The notes under the pieces are model-generated. The model made no database searches and was not told the DNA's origin. It saw only the letters and a program-made list of their open reading frames with translations. From positions 868,001-932,000 of the forward strand of contig NZ_CANLKW010000003.1 of assembly GCF_947491795.1 (NCBI RefSeq): 64,000 nt of DNA, read 5' to 3'. The position numbers and the translations under genes are program-made. Origin of the DNA: an uncultured Roseobacter sp. (GTDB lineage Bacteria; Pseudomonadota; Alphaproteobacteria; Rhodobacterales; Rhodobacteraceae). Positions 47,001-56,185 of this stretch are shown here, one piece after another (position 1 is the first letter of the stretch; every line of letters begins with the position of its first letter).

Positions 47001-47501
47001 CGTTCCTGGTCACCTGAAGTTTTGCAAACCTGAACAGGGACGTTTTTTGACAGCGTGTGCTGCGTATTGTGAAACAGGTCCCAGTGCCCGGAGAACGCCG
47101 GGTTGCGTAAAATCGGGCCGAGATTCCCACCCCTGGAAGACCTGACAAGCAATCTGACGGAATGCAGCCCGGGGCCTGCGTTGGTGAGGTTCGGCGTTTC
47201 CAGAGGTTTGCTCAGAGAAACGCTGCCATTCCGGCTGCTCAAACGGTCTGTGGCGGGGAATCCCAGGATTCAGATATTCGGGGGTTTGGCCAACCTTGCT
47301 CAAACCGGATGCTGACCCAGCGAGCGCCCGGCGTTGGCATATGCAATCCGGCTCGGATCGCATCGTGAACCTCTCCACCGCTTGCAGCCCGATTGCCTGC
47401 CTGTGGCATTGATCAGACATTCTGTACTTCAGAGCAGATGCATCACCGCGACAGATTTCATGCACGGCGCCCTGCAACCGTCTAGAAAATCCGGCAACCT
47501 G
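47001..47501. other. 501-base region without a recognisable gene
   Basis: Open frames exist on both strands (for example 47010-47477 on the minus strand), but their products are rich in Arg, Gln, Pro, His and Cys and show no domain or ribosome site. One small dyad, CCCGG-AGAACG-CCGGG, lies near 47090. It lies between the 3' ends of clpA and the OmpA-like gene, so it may be a decayed gene or spacer. Confidence 0.4.
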
Positions 47502-49472
47502 CTACTTTTCAGTGAATTTCAGTTCAATGCGCCGGTTGAGTGCCCGGGCTTCTTCGGTGTCCTCTTCGGCCACGGGCTGGAACTCGCCAAAACCATTGGC
47601 CGCCAGCCGGTTTGGCGGAATACCCAGCGCGCTGACCATATAGCGCACGACGGACAGGGCCCGCGCCTGACTGAGTTCCCAGTTATCTGCAAAAGCACCG
47701 AAACCTGACAGAGGCAGGTTATCTGTGTGACCGTCCACCCGGATGATCCAGTCAATCTCCGGTGGGATTTCGCCCGCCACAGCGGCAATGATCTCCGCCA
47801 CTTTTGCGATCTCCTGCTGACCTTCGGCGGACAAGTCGGCGCGCGCAGGCTGAAACAGAACCTCAGAGGAGAACACAAAGCGGTCGCCTTCGATCCGCAC
47901 GCCTTCCTGGCGGCCCAGAACATCCCGCAGCCGGCCAAAGAATTCGGATCTGTACTGCTCCAGATCCTCGGCTTCAGCGGCAAGGCGCGCGGCCTCTTCT
48001 TCAAGCCGACGGCGCTCCGCCTCTTCCAACTCGGCGCGGCGGCGTTCCTCGGCCGCAACACGGGCAAGCGCTGTGTTCAGATCCGAACCCAGAGACTGCA
48101 GTTGTACCTGCTGGGCCGCGTCGCGTTCTTTTGCGTCATCCAACAGCGCCTGCAGACCGCCCAGTTGTGTGCGCAGCGCTGCCACCTGCTGGTTCAGCAG
48201 TTCGGTCTGACGCTGCGCCTCGGCGCTTATGGTTTCCTCATCGGCCAGCGCACGGCGGGCTTCGGCCAGAAGTGCTGCACGGCGGTCGGCTTCTGTGCTG
48301 GTATCCTCGGCAAGCGTCTCGGCGGCAAGTTGCGCCGCCAGCGCGCGGGCCAGTTCAGCGCGTAGGGCCTCGCGGTCGGTCGCGGCGGTTGTGAGCGCAC
48401 CCGCAAGCTCGGCCTCGGCTGCAAGACGCTCTGCCTCCAGACGCGCGGCCTCTGCCTGCGCCTCTGTCAGCTGTGCTTCTGCCGCCTGCAGCCGGTTTTC
48501 CAGGTCCCGCGTGCTGGTCTGCAGCGCGTCGACCTGCGCCCGGGCAATCGCCAGGGCTTCTGCCGTTTCAGCGCCGGAGCTTTCCAGGCCCTGCGCACGC
48601 AACAGAGCAGCGGCAAGGGCGCGGTCGAGGTCAGCCTCCGCCGCGCGGGCAGCGGCCAGCAGGGTCAGGGTGTCTTCTGCTTCTTTGCGCTGCGCCTCGA
48701 GCGCGAGTGTCATAGCGGTGAGTTCCGCATCTGCATTGGCCAAACGTTCGCGCAGTGCTTCGGCAGCGGCGGCCTCGGCAAGCCGTACGGCTTCCTCAGA
48801 GGACAGGGCCTGCCGGGTTTCGTCCAACGCGCCTGTCAGTTGCGAGATCTGGCTGTCGGCGGCCTCGTTGCGGGCGCGCAGATCGGCGACCAGCGCATCA
48901 AGTGCCTCTCGCTGCGCCGCGGCCAGGCGGGCCGCCTCCTCCTGAGCATCCACCTCATCGCGCGCGGCGGCCAGGGCCAGGTTCAGCGCTTCCTGTTCAC
49001 TGAGAAGCTCCGCCTGCGCTGCCTCAAGGCTTTCCTGAACATCCTCCAGGGCCACGACATTGCCTAACGCGCTGTCCCGCTGGGAGATCAGTGCGGCAAC
49101 CTGTGCTTCAAAACCGGTGATCTCAGTGCGGGCCGCCTCGAGCGCGGCAACCTGCGCATCGCGGTCCGCCGTCAGCGCCGCGATCCGGCTTTCCGCGTCA
49201 CTGAGCGAGGCATCCAGCGCACCGACCCTGTCACGCAGTGTTTCATTTGTCTGTTCCTCAAGACCCAGCGCCTGGGCCAGGGCTGCAACCTCGCCTGCGA
49301 GCTGGTCCAGTTCGCTTTCCTGACCGGTGATCCGTTCTGTCAGAACAAACTGCACCACCATGAAAATGGTCAGGACGAACATCAGCACCAGCAACAGGCC
49401 GGTCATGGCATCGACAAAACCCGGCCAGATCGAGGCCTGAAACCGGGTGCCGGTGCGCCGCGAGAGAGCCAT
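47502..49472 (-). CDS. OmpA/MotB-like protein with very long coiled coil
   Basis: A 656-residue protein. One N-terminal membrane segment (about 19-45, WPGFVDAMTGLLLVLMFVLT) keeps the MotB/TolR/ExbD-type Asp in FVDAM. Then comes about 450 residues of Ala/Glu/Arg/Leu-rich coiled coil. The C-terminal OmpA peptidoglycan-binding domain (about 525-656) has IRVDGHTDNLPLSGFGAFADN and LSQARALSVVRYM with NRRIELKFTE. It starts 2 bases after its MotA/ExbB-like partner, with which it should form a proton-driven inner-membrane complex tethered to the cell wall. It is not flagellar MotB: the coil is far too long. Confidence 0.85.
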   Translation of the reverse strand: MALSRRTGTRFQASIWPGFVDAMTGLLLVLMFVLTIFMVVQFVLTERITGQESELDQLAGEVAALAQALGLEEQTNETLRDRVGALDASLSDAESRIAALTADRDAQVAALEAARTEITGFEAQVAALISQRDSALGNVVALEDVQESLEAAQAELLSEQEALNLALAAARDEVDAQEEAARLAAAQREALDALVADLRARNEAADSQISQLTGALDETRQALSSEEAVRLAEAAAAEALRERLANADAELTAMTLALEAQRKEAEDTLTLLAAARAAEADLDRALAAALLRAQGLESSGAETAEALAIARAQVDALQTSTRDLENRLQAAEAQLTEAQAEAARLEAERLAAEAELAGALTTAATDREALRAELARALAAQLAAETLAEDTSTEADRRAALLAEARRALADEETISAEAQRQTELLNQQVAALRTQLGGLQALLDDAKERDAAQQVQLQSLGSDLNTALARVAAEERRRAELEEAERRRLEEEAARLAAEAEDLEQYRSEFFGRLRDVLGRQEGVRIEGDRFVFSSEVLFQPARADLSAEGQQEIAKVAEIIAAVAGEIPPEIDWIIRVDGHTDNLPLSGFGAFADNWELSQARALSVVRYMVSALGIPPNRLAANGFGEFQPVAEEDTEEARALNRRIELKFTEK

Positions 49473-49474
49473 GT

Positions 49475-50662
49475 TCAGCTCTCTCCGCCGGGTCGCCGTG
49501 GGACCGGCCGGCTGCGTTGCGCGCGCAGCACCTCGGCCAGACCTGCGATATCACGGCGCAACTCGGCCATGCTTTCCTGGCGTCCGGCCGAGATTTCCTC
49601 GAGAATGCGCAGCATCTGTACATCGATAGAGCGCAGACGCATCCGGCTTTCAGCATCGATGCCGTCACCGCCCTGCCCCTGGGATTCAATAAGGGTGATC
49701 AGCCGTTCCTGACCCGCAGCCACCCGCTCAAGCGCTGAATTGGTGGGGTCCGCCCCCTCAATACGCTGCGCCATATGCTCAATCGCGCCCACAACAGCGC
49801 CCAGCCGTTCCTCGACGGCGGAATTCCGTGCATCAGCATTCAGGAACATGCCCTGCAGCGCTTCCATCTGTTCGCCCATGTGGTCCACGACGACGGCCAT
49901 GACGTTGCCGTCCGCCGCGGCTTCCTCACCAGAGGAGAACCCGACGCGGGTGATCGAGCTCAGCCATTCTTCTAGCTCGCGGTAAAAGCGGTTCTGACCG
50001 TGGCCCGCAAAAAGCTCCAGCAGCCCGACGATCAGCGAGCCCGCCAGCCCCAGAAGTGACGAGGCAAAAGCCACGCCCATGCCCCCCAGCTGGGTCTGAA
50101 GGCCGCTCATCAGCCGGTTAAAGACCTCGACACCGCCCTCCCCGTCCCGGGGGGCCAGCCCGCTGATAGTTTCCACGATAGCCGGCACCGTGGTCGCGAG
50201 GCCGTAGAACGTGCCCAGCAGACCCAGGAAAATCAGCATGCTGACGATGTACCGGGTGATCTCGCGCGCCTCTTCGATGCGGTTGACCACAGAATCCAGA
50301 ATGGACCGGGTCGACGAGGCGCTTACCTGCATCCGGGCCCCACGCTGGCGCAGAAGTGCGGCAAGCGGTGCCAGAAGCTGCGGTGCCTTGACGCTGGAAT
50401 CCAGCGTGTCGGTTGCAAAACGTTCGATCCAGCGCACAGAGCCGATCAGCTGGAACACCTGATAGAAACAGGCGAAAACGCCGATGATAAACACAACAAC
50501 GATAAAGCCGTTCAGATAGGGGTTTGCCTCAAAGACAGGCAGAACGCGCGGCAGCGCCAGAAAGACGCCAAAGCCGGAGAGGCTGAGTGCAATGAGCATC
50601 AGCGAAATCTGCCGCCAGGGCTGTGAGAATACGGGTCTGATTTCCTGGTCCGGTAACGCCAT
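49475..50662 (-). CDS. MotA/TolQ/ExbB-family proton channel protein
   Basis: A 395-residue membrane protein with four or so hydrophobic segments (about 18-40, 48-72, 140-165 and 185-225). The MotA/ExbB signature is in the SMLIFLGLLGTFYGLATTVPAI and VAFASSLLGLAGSLIVGLLELF regions. The last 160 residues are helical and polar (NVMAVVVDHMGEQMEALQG ... AELRRDIAGLAEVLRAQ), a cytoplasmic tail longer than in TolQ. The start at 50662 follows GAAGGG. It is the partner of the OmpA-like protein encoded immediately after it. Confidence 0.85.
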   Translation of the reverse strand: MALPDQEIRPVFSQPWRQISLMLIALSLSGFGVFLALPRVLPVFEANPYLNGFIVVVFIIGVFACFYQVFQLIGSVRWIERFATDTLDSSVKAPQLLAPLAALLRQRGARMQVSASSTRSILDSVVNRIEEAREITRYIVSMLIFLGLLGTFYGLATTVPAIVETISGLAPRDGEGGVEVFNRLMSGLQTQLGGMGVAFASSLLGLAGSLIVGLLELFAGHGQNRFYRELEEWLSSITRVGFSSGEEAAADGNVMAVVVDHMGEQMEALQGMFLNADARNSAVEERLGAVVGAIEHMAQRIEGADPTNSALERVAAGQERLITLIESQGQGGDGIDAESRMRLRSIDVQMLRILEEISAGRQESMAELRRDIAGLAEVLRAQRSRPVPRRPGGES

Positions 50663-50738
50663 GCGCCCTTCGCTCCTGACCGTTATTGTTCTGCTCTGCG
50701 CGCAGTTTAACCTGAAAAGGACAGGCAGCGCCAAGGAA

Positions 50739-51269
50739 TTATGACGTCAGCGCGCGGACCCTGTGGCTGAGCCATTCCAGATCGGGATCATGCAGGCCGA
50801 TCTCTGCCAGGTGACTGGCGGTATTGTAGAGATATTCGTCATTCGGCCCCATGCCGCCCCGTGCGCGCGCGATGATCTGCGCCTGGTCTTCCAGAGGCAT
50901 ACCGCCACAGTACTGCACGTGGTCCGGGTTGATCACGTAGACCACGGCGGTAACCCGCCGCCCGTCGTGCAGATCAATCTCAAGCTCGCGTTCCAGATAG
51001 GCCGAGGAGATCAGCTCGCGTTCCCGCAGGTAGGCGAGCGTTTTCGCTTCTTTTCCCGCGGCAACTGCCAGAGCGACCCCTTCGCAGGCATGCGACGGGT
51101 CCGCATCCAGCGCCAGCACCAGGCCTGGTTCTGTTTCGGTGCCTCGGTGGTGGATCGAATGCATGCAAAAAGAGCGCGCATACCCCGGCAGGGTCGCAAT
51201 GGCCTGTTCGGCCACCTCGAACCCGGGGTTCCACAACAGGCTGCCGTATCCGAATACCCACATGGTCAT
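50739..51269 (-). CDS. gamma-glutamylcyclotransferase (ChaC-like)
   Basis: A 176-residue enzyme of the ChaC group that degrades glutathione to 5-oxoproline and Cys-Gly. The substrate loop VFGYGSLLWNPGF is at the N-terminus. The catalytic acid is expected in the SAYLERELEIDL region. CMHSIHHRGTETEPGLVLALD is typical of the group. The start at 51269 follows AGGAG by 10 bases. The open frame extends about 100 codons upstream, but that part is antisense to the DUF2125 gene. It is divergent from DUF2125. Confidence 0.9.
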   Translation of the reverse strand: MTMWVFGYGSLLWNPGFEVAEQAIATLPGYARSFCMHSIHHRGTETEPGLVLALDADPSHACEGVALAVAAGKEAKTLAYLRERELISSAYLERELEIDLHDGRRVTAVVYVINPDHVQYCGGMPLEDQAQIIARARGGMGPNDEYLYNTASHLAEIGLHDPDLEWLSHRVRALTS

Positions 51270-51333
51270 GACGCTGGTTCTCCTTGCATGCTTTGCGTAA
51301 ACCTCAAATCGAGGCAAAGGAAAAGGGGCGGTA

Positions 51334-52338
51334 ATGCGACGGATCGTCTGGATAACACTGGTGGCCGCGGGGCTGTGGTCGGTCTGGTGGGGCATAACCG
51401 CATTTGGGTTGCGAAACAGCATCGACACCTGGTTTGAGGAGCGCCGCGCCGAAGGCTGGCAGGCAGAGCTGAGCGGTATCGGACTGTCCGGCTGGCCACT
51501 GTCGGTCATTGCCGCTTTGCAGACACCCGTTCTGGCAGACCCCGACACAGGGGCCGCTTTTTCAGCGCCAGGGCTCACATTTACGGCTGCGGCCTGGTGG
51601 CCCGGCTACGTTACGCTGAAGCTGCCGGATGACGGGGTCACTCTGGCCAGCCCCGAAGGCCGCGCACAGCTGACCACGGTTGATGCCACCGCCGGGTTGC
51701 GGCTGCGTCCGGGTGCGGCACTGGAGCTGGAGCAGCTTGCAGCGGAGGCCGCAGGCTGGGGCATTACAATTGCCGCTGGGGATCTTGCGTCCGGTGGCCC
51801 GCTGACAGCTGTGATGGAACAGTCACCTGAGACGGCCGCGAGCTACAGCCTGTCGTTCGATGCAGCTGCGTTCCGGCCAGGATCTGTGCTGCGCGATGCG
51901 CTGTTTGTACCCGCAGACTGGCCGGTGACCTTTGACGCGCTGCGGCTGGATGCGGATATCACTTTTGACAGACCCTGGGGTATTTCCGCCCTGGAAGAGG
52001 CACGCCCGCAACCGCGGGACATTCATCTGGAGCGGGCCGAAGCGGTCTGGGGAGACCTGCTGATCCGGTTCGCCGCCGATCTGACAGTAGACGGGGGCGG
52101 CATTCCCGAGGGCAGCCTGAGCATTCAGGTCCGCAACTGGCGCGACATCATTACGCTGGCCGCGCGTGCCGGAACGCTGCCCCCGGCGCTGGTGCCACAG
52201 ATTACGCGCACGCTGGAGACATTCGCCGGGCTCAGCGGCAACCCCGATGCGCTGGATCTGGATCTGACACTGAGCGGAGGGCTGGTTTCGCTGGGGTTCA
52301 TACCAATCGGCCCGGCCCCGCGCCTGATCCTGCGCTAG
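51334..52338 (+). CDS. DUF2125 domain-containing protein
   Basis: A 334-residue protein with an uncleaved signal or anchor at residues 4-24 (IVWITLVAAGLWSVWWGIT). A beta-rich periplasmic body carries GIGLSGWPLSVIAAL, FSAPGLTFTAAAWWPGYVTL and LTLSGGLVSLGFIPIGPAP near the end. The layout resembles AsmA-like or lipid-transfer beta-strand proteins, but the family has no known function. It converges on the extensin gene with a 4-base overlap. Confidence 0.87.
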   Translation: MRRIVWITLVAAGLWSVWWGITAFGLRNSIDTWFEERRAEGWQAELSGIGLSGWPLSVIAALQTPVLADPDTGAAFSAPGLTFTAAAWWPGYVTLKLPDDGVTLASPEGRAQLTTVDATAGLRLRPGAALELEQLAAEAAGWGITIAAGDLASGGPLTAVMEQSPETAASYSLSFDAAAFRPGSVLRDALFVPADWPVTFDALRLDADITFDRPWGISALEEARPQPRDIHLERAEAVWGDLLIRFAADLTVDGGGIPEGSLSIQVRNWRDIITLAARAGTLPPALVPQITRTLETFAGLSGNPDALDLDLTLSGGLVSLGFIPIGPAPRLILR

Positions 52339-53078
52339 CGGCAATAAGAGCCGCCGCCGTGGCGCGCCGTGTCGAAGTGAAAATGATCCTGGTGAAAACG
52401 GTCCGATTCAGGGCCCAGCACCGTGCCAAAAATTCCACAGGCATCGCGGTGCATGTTTTTCAGCGGTTTAAAGCCGCGTTTGGAATCCCAGTCTTTGAGC
52501 ACTGTCAGCTCGGAGCCGTCGCGCAGGCGGAAGCCTGAAATGTCGATCGCCTTGCCCTTTCCGTGCTCAGAGATCCGCGCGCCGGAGCGGTTGTTGCGGG
52601 TCCGGCAGGCATAATGCCCGACAACCCGCATCGCGCGCAGGCCGCCACCTGTTTTGCGCAGGCGCGGCACGGCGGATTCTGTGACCCAGAAATTCAGCGT
52701 CTGCGCGGTCCGGCAATCCATCACAGATGCCGGGCTGAGAGAGATGCCGGAAACAGAGCGCACGCGCACGGCCTCTTCAATGCCGCATCCCCTTGTGGGC
52801 GAGCTGACACGCCCGATGGGTTCGCCCTGGATATCCGGGTTTCCGCAGATGGCGCCGCGTTCGCGCAGCAAAGCGGCCTGGCGCCCCTTGCGTATCACGC
52901 TGCGGGGGCGTTTGAGCGGTCGCAACACCTGCAGAACCGGTGCTGCAGCAGGTGCAGGCTGGGTCACGGGCGCGGGTGTTTCCGGGCGCGGTTTTGGGCG
53001 CGGCGACGTATCAGCCGCTGCTGCAGCATTCCCCGCGAACAGCAGACAGCCCAGAGCAACGACCCGGATCAGCCTCAC
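52335..53078 (-). CDS. extensin family protein (D,D-carboxypeptidase-like)
   Basis: A 247-residue secreted protein with a signal peptide (VVALGCLLFAGNAAAAA), a Pro/Ala-rich linker (about 25-55) and an Extensin_C domain (about 70-247). The domain has the VanY/M15-type zinc pattern ISEHGKGKAIDISGF and FHQDHFHFDTA. It probably acts on peptidoglycan peptides. Six Cys may form disulfides. It begins with a GTG overlapping the stop of the upstream dehydrogenase gene. Confidence 0.88.
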   Translation of the reverse strand: MRLIRVVALGCLLFAGNAAAAADTSPRPKPRPETPAPVTQPAPAAAPVLQVLRPLKRPRSVIRKGRQAALLRERGAICGNPDIQGEPIGRVSSPTRGCGIEEAVRVRSVSGISLSPASVMDCRTAQTLNFWVTESAVPRLRKTGGGLRAMRVVGHYACRTRNNRSGARISEHGKGKAIDISGFRLRDGSELTVLKDWDSKRGFKPLKNMHRDACGIFGTVLGPESDRFHQDHFHFDTARHGGGSYCR

Positions 53079-53995
53079 GGTTTTTTCGCACCACGGCCAA
53101 AGTCAGGCGCGTCCGTGTCCTGGCCGGCCTCGATAATGCCGCGCCGGATGGCACGGGTCCGCGTAAAATAGTCATGCAGATGCGCGCCATCGCCTGTGCG
53201 GATGGCCCGCTGAAGCGCGAAGAGCTCTTCGGTAAAGCGCCCGAGGATTTCCAGCGTGGCATCTTTGTTGGACAGAAACACATCCCGCCACATGGTCGGA
53301 TCACTGGCAGCAATCCGGGTGAAATCACGAAAACCCGCGGCGGAGTATTTGATCACTTCGCTGTCGGTCACGCGGCGCAGATCGTCTGCGACACCGACCA
53401 TCGTGTAGGCGATCAGGTGCGGCGCATGACTGGTCACGGCGAGGACCAGGTCGTGGTGATCCGCCTCCATCTCCTCGACATTGCTGCCGAGATCCTCCCA
53501 GTAGCGGCGCAGCCGGTCGACAGCCGCGCGATCTGTGTCTTCGGGCGGGACCAGCAGGCACCAGCGCCCGTCAAAGAGTTCTGCGAAACCGGATTCCGGG
53601 CCTGAATGCTCTGTGCCGGCGAGCGGGTGCGCAGGGACAAAGTGTATACCTTCGGGCAGATGCGGCTGCACGGCGTTGATCACTTCGCGCTTGACCGAAC
53701 CCACATCGGTCACCGTCGCACCCGGTTTCAGCGCGCCCGCGATTTCCGCGGCGACATCGCCCATAACACCCACAGGGACGGCGAGGATGACCAGGTCCGC
53801 GTCCTCAACCGCCTCGGCCATGTTGTCGCAGACGCGGTCGCACAGACCGATCCGCCGCGCGGTATCCCGGGTTTGCCGGCTGCGGGCATATCCGGTGACC
53901 TCGCCCGCCAGGCCCTTGCGTTTCATCGCCCAGAACATCGAGGAGGCGATCAGCCCCAGACCGATCAGCGCCACACGGTTGTAAATCACGCTCAT
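53075..53995 (-). CDS. prephenate/arogenate dehydrogenase family protein
   Basis: A 306-residue TyrA-type dehydrogenase in tyrosine synthesis. The NAD motif is VALIGLGLIASSMFWAMKR. The substrate part has VPAHPLAGTEHSGPESG, LVLAVTSHAPHLIAYTMV and FRDFTRIAASDPTMWRDVFLSNK, as in cyclohexadienyl dehydrogenases. Its start overlaps the hisC stop (ATGA). The hisC-tyrA-extensin order makes one operon. An ACT domain is absent. Confidence 0.93.
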   Translation of the reverse strand: MSVIYNRVALIGLGLIASSMFWAMKRKGLAGEVTGYARSRQTRDTARRIGLCDRVCDNMAEAVEDADLVILAVPVGVMGDVAAEIAGALKPGATVTDVGSVKREVINAVQPHLPEGIHFVPAHPLAGTEHSGPESGFAELFDGRWCLLVPPEDTDRAAVDRLRRYWEDLGSNVEEMEADHHDLVLAVTSHAPHLIAYTMVGVADDLRRVTDSEVIKYSAAGFRDFTRIAASDPTMWRDVFLSNKDATLEILGRFTEELFALQRAIRTGDGAHLHDYFTRTRAIRRGIIEAGQDTDAPDFGRGAKKP

Positions 53996-55077
53996 GTCGC
54001 TCCCCGGAATGTTGCCAGTGCGTCCAGCACGCGGGTGACGTCCTGTGCACTGCCGACGGTGATGCGCAGCGCTTCGGGAAAACCGTAGCCTTTCACGAGA
54101 CGCACAAGGATGCCGCAGGATTTCAGGTGCGCATCGGCTGCCAGTGCCTCTGCCTCATCCGCGAAACGTGCGAGCACAAAGTTTGCCGCGCTGTCATCAC
54201 AACCAATCCCCAACTGCCGCAGCCCGCCTGTCAGACGCGTCCGCTGCTCTGCATTGTCCGTCAGGCAGCGCGCCACGAAGGCACGGTCGCGCATGGCGGC
54301 CTCGGCCCCGGCGAGAGCAATGTTCGACAGGTTAAAAGGACCGCGGACCCGGTTGAGCACGTCGATCACTTCCTGCGTGGCATAGGCCCATCCGACCCGA
54401 AGGCCACCCAGCCCATAGAGTTTAGAAAAGGTACGGGTCATCACCACGTTGGAATGCGCGTCAACAAGGCCCGCGCCGCCGTCGTAACCGTCTGAGAACT
54501 CTGCATAAGCACCGTCGAGCACCAGCAGGCAGGTTTCCGGCACAGCCCCGGCCAGGCGGGAAAGTTCGTCAGCCGCCAGGGCAGTTCCCGTCGGGTTGGC
54601 GGGATTGGCGATATAGATGAGCCGCGTCCGGTCCGTGATACGCGCAATCAGCGCATCAACGTCCACGCAGCGGTTCGTCTCTGGCGCGGTGACCGGCGTG
54701 GCCCCGGCGGACAGGGCAAAGATGCGGTACATCGAAAAGCCGTGCTCGGGGTAGAGAACCTCGTCGCCCGGACCTGCATAGGCCATTGCCAGCAGGGTCA
54801 GCAGCTCGTCCGAGCCTACGCCGCAGATAATACGCTCCACCGGCAGGTCGTGCACCTCCGCGATAGCCGCGCGCAGCGGTGAATGGTCGGTCGACGGGTA
54901 ACGGTGCAACCCCAGCGCTGCTGCACTGACGGCAGCACTTGCCAGGGGGCTGCAGCCGAACGGGTTTTCGTTCGAGCTGAGCTTGAGCGGATTGTCCTGG
55001 CCCTCAATTTCTGAGGCACCGCCCTGGTAAAGGGCGATGTCCATAATGCCGGGCTGCGGGCGAAGCGCTGTGGTCAT
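53992..55077 (-). CDS. hisC: histidinol-phosphate aminotransferase
   Basis: A PLP enzyme of 361 residues. It has LKLSSNENPFGCSP at the start, VGSDELLTLLAMAYAGPGDEVL, NPANPTGTAL, the DGAYAEFSDGYD aspartate region and the Schiff-base Lys in MTRTFSKLYGLGGLRVGWA. It converts imidazole acetol phosphate to histidinol phosphate. Next to a TyrA gene it may also act on aromatic 2-oxo acids, as is known for this family. AGGAG precedes the ATG. Confidence 0.95.
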   Translation of the reverse strand: MTTALRPQPGIMDIALYQGGASEIEGQDNPLKLSSNENPFGCSPLASAAVSAAALGLHRYPSTDHSPLRAAIAEVHDLPVERIICGVGSDELLTLLAMAYAGPGDEVLYPEHGFSMYRIFALSAGATPVTAPETNRCVDVDALIARITDRTRLIYIANPANPTGTALAADELSRLAGAVPETCLLVLDGAYAEFSDGYDGGAGLVDAHSNVVMTRTFSKLYGLGGLRVGWAYATQEVIDVLNRVRGPFNLSNIALAGAEAAMRDRAFVARCLTDNAEQRTRLTGGLRQLGIGCDDSAANFVLARFADEAEALAADAHLKSCGILVRLVKGYGFPEALRITVGSAQDVTRVLDALATFRGAT

Positions 55078-55175
55078 CTCTCATGTCTCCTGTCGGGCGG
55101 ACATTATCGGGCGTTCCGGGCGAGTGCCACCACCAACAGCGCCGCTGCGGGCGGAAAAACGCGCGGTCATCCGGT

Positions 55176-56078
55176 TCAGTTTCGCGCAGATACCGGCGTG
55201 CGACGCCAGGGTTGAATTTCGAGCACCCCGGCCAGAAGCACCAGCGCCCCGCCCGTCATTTCCAGCGCGCTGAGGTATTCGCCCGCGATCACCGCCGCGG
55301 AAACCGCCCCCACCAGCACTTCGGACATAAACAGGATACCGGTCCGCGCCGGTTCGAGCCGCACGGTTGCCCACATCAACCCCACCACAAACAGGCTCCA
55401 CCACAAAGCGCCGGTCAGCAGAGCCAGCCCCGCAACCGCTGCTGAATTCTGGAACGGTATTGCAGTGGGCAGTGGATCGAGCAGTAAAGCGATCGGCAGG
55501 GCGGCGCAAAAGGCGCCCACCACAAAGACAAGTGTGGCGTCTGCCGGTTCAAGATCCGTGTGAACCCGCATGCCGGTCGTTGCAACTGACCACATGATTC
55601 CAGAGACCAAGGCCAACCACTCGCCAACATTGCGCGGAATGGGCGCTTCGCCACCAGCGCCGAGCATGACACCGAGCCCCACAAGGCCCACGACAATCGC
55701 GAGTATACGCATTATTGGTGTGTGCCAGCCCATGACAAAACGCCCGATCAGTGTGCTCCAGACCGGTGTCAGGAAAAACAGCAGGATGATGATGGCGACC
55801 CGGCCATAGACAAACCCGATGGAATAAAGCGCAAAGGACGCGCCGCCGAGGCCCACCCAGAAGATCCCTGTGTATGATTCTGTGCGCAGGCGGCTCCCCC
55901 GTAACAGCGTAACGACCAGCATGACCAGCACCGCACAAAGAGTGACTGCAGCGGTTCCCCAGGCCCCTGAAAGGCCCATGGTCTGGAGGCTGCGCACGGG
56001 AAGCCAGTAAATGCCCCACAGGATACCGGAGGATACGACGAGGAGTGAAGCTGGCAGGGCGTTGCGGTTTTCAGTCAT
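55176..56078 (-). CDS. DMT superfamily transporter (EamA)
   Basis: A 300-residue, ten-helix inner-membrane protein with two EamA repeats. The first contains SSGILWGIYWLPVRSLQ and YSIGFVYGRVAIIILLFFLTPVWSTLIG, the second GIMWSVATTGMR and ARTGILFMSEVLVGAVSAAVIAGEYLS. The start is the ATG at 56078. A TTG at 56096 opens the same frame but is unlikely. The substrate is unknown. Confidence 0.86.
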   Translation of the reverse strand: MTENRNALPASLLVVSSGILWGIYWLPVRSLQTMGLSGAWGTAAVTLCAVLVMLVVTLLRGSRLRTESYTGIFWVGLGGASFALYSIGFVYGRVAIIILLFFLTPVWSTLIGRFVMGWHTPIMRILAIVVGLVGLGVMLGAGGEAPIPRNVGEWLALVSGIMWSVATTGMRVHTDLEPADATLVFVVGAFCAALPIALLLDPLPTAIPFQNSAAVAGLALLTGALWWSLFVVGLMWATVRLEPARTGILFMSEVLVGAVSAAVIAGEYLSALEMTGGALVLLAGVLEIQPWRRTPVSARN

Positions 56079-56131
56079 TTGAGTGCCATAGAACAAGCTT
56101 TTCAGCGTGCAGCATACCTGCGCAATAAAAA

Positions 56132-56157
56132 AAACCGCGCAGCGATCTGCGCGGTTT
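56132..56157 (-). terminator. intrinsic terminator of rpsD
   Basis: The perfect 11-bp stem AAACCGCGCAG / CTGCGCGGTTT with a 4-base loop is followed leftward by a long T run. It lies 29 bases beyond the rpsD stop. Confidence 0.92.
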
Positions 56158-56185
56158 CTGGTGTTCTTCAGTGTCGCGAAGAGGC

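Noticed and set aside
45244..47148. 634-codon open frame opposite clpA
   Set aside because: Shadow of clpA codon bias; no ribosome site or recognisable domain.
47010..47477. 155-codon minus-strand ORF in the gap after clpA
   Set aside because: Composition unlike protein (Gln, Arg, Cys, His), no start context, no domain.
47502..50662. Zorya anti-phage defence system
   Set aside because: Only a motor-like pair is present; zorC/zorD or zorE are missing, the neighbours are biosynthetic genes and the coil is on the other subunit.
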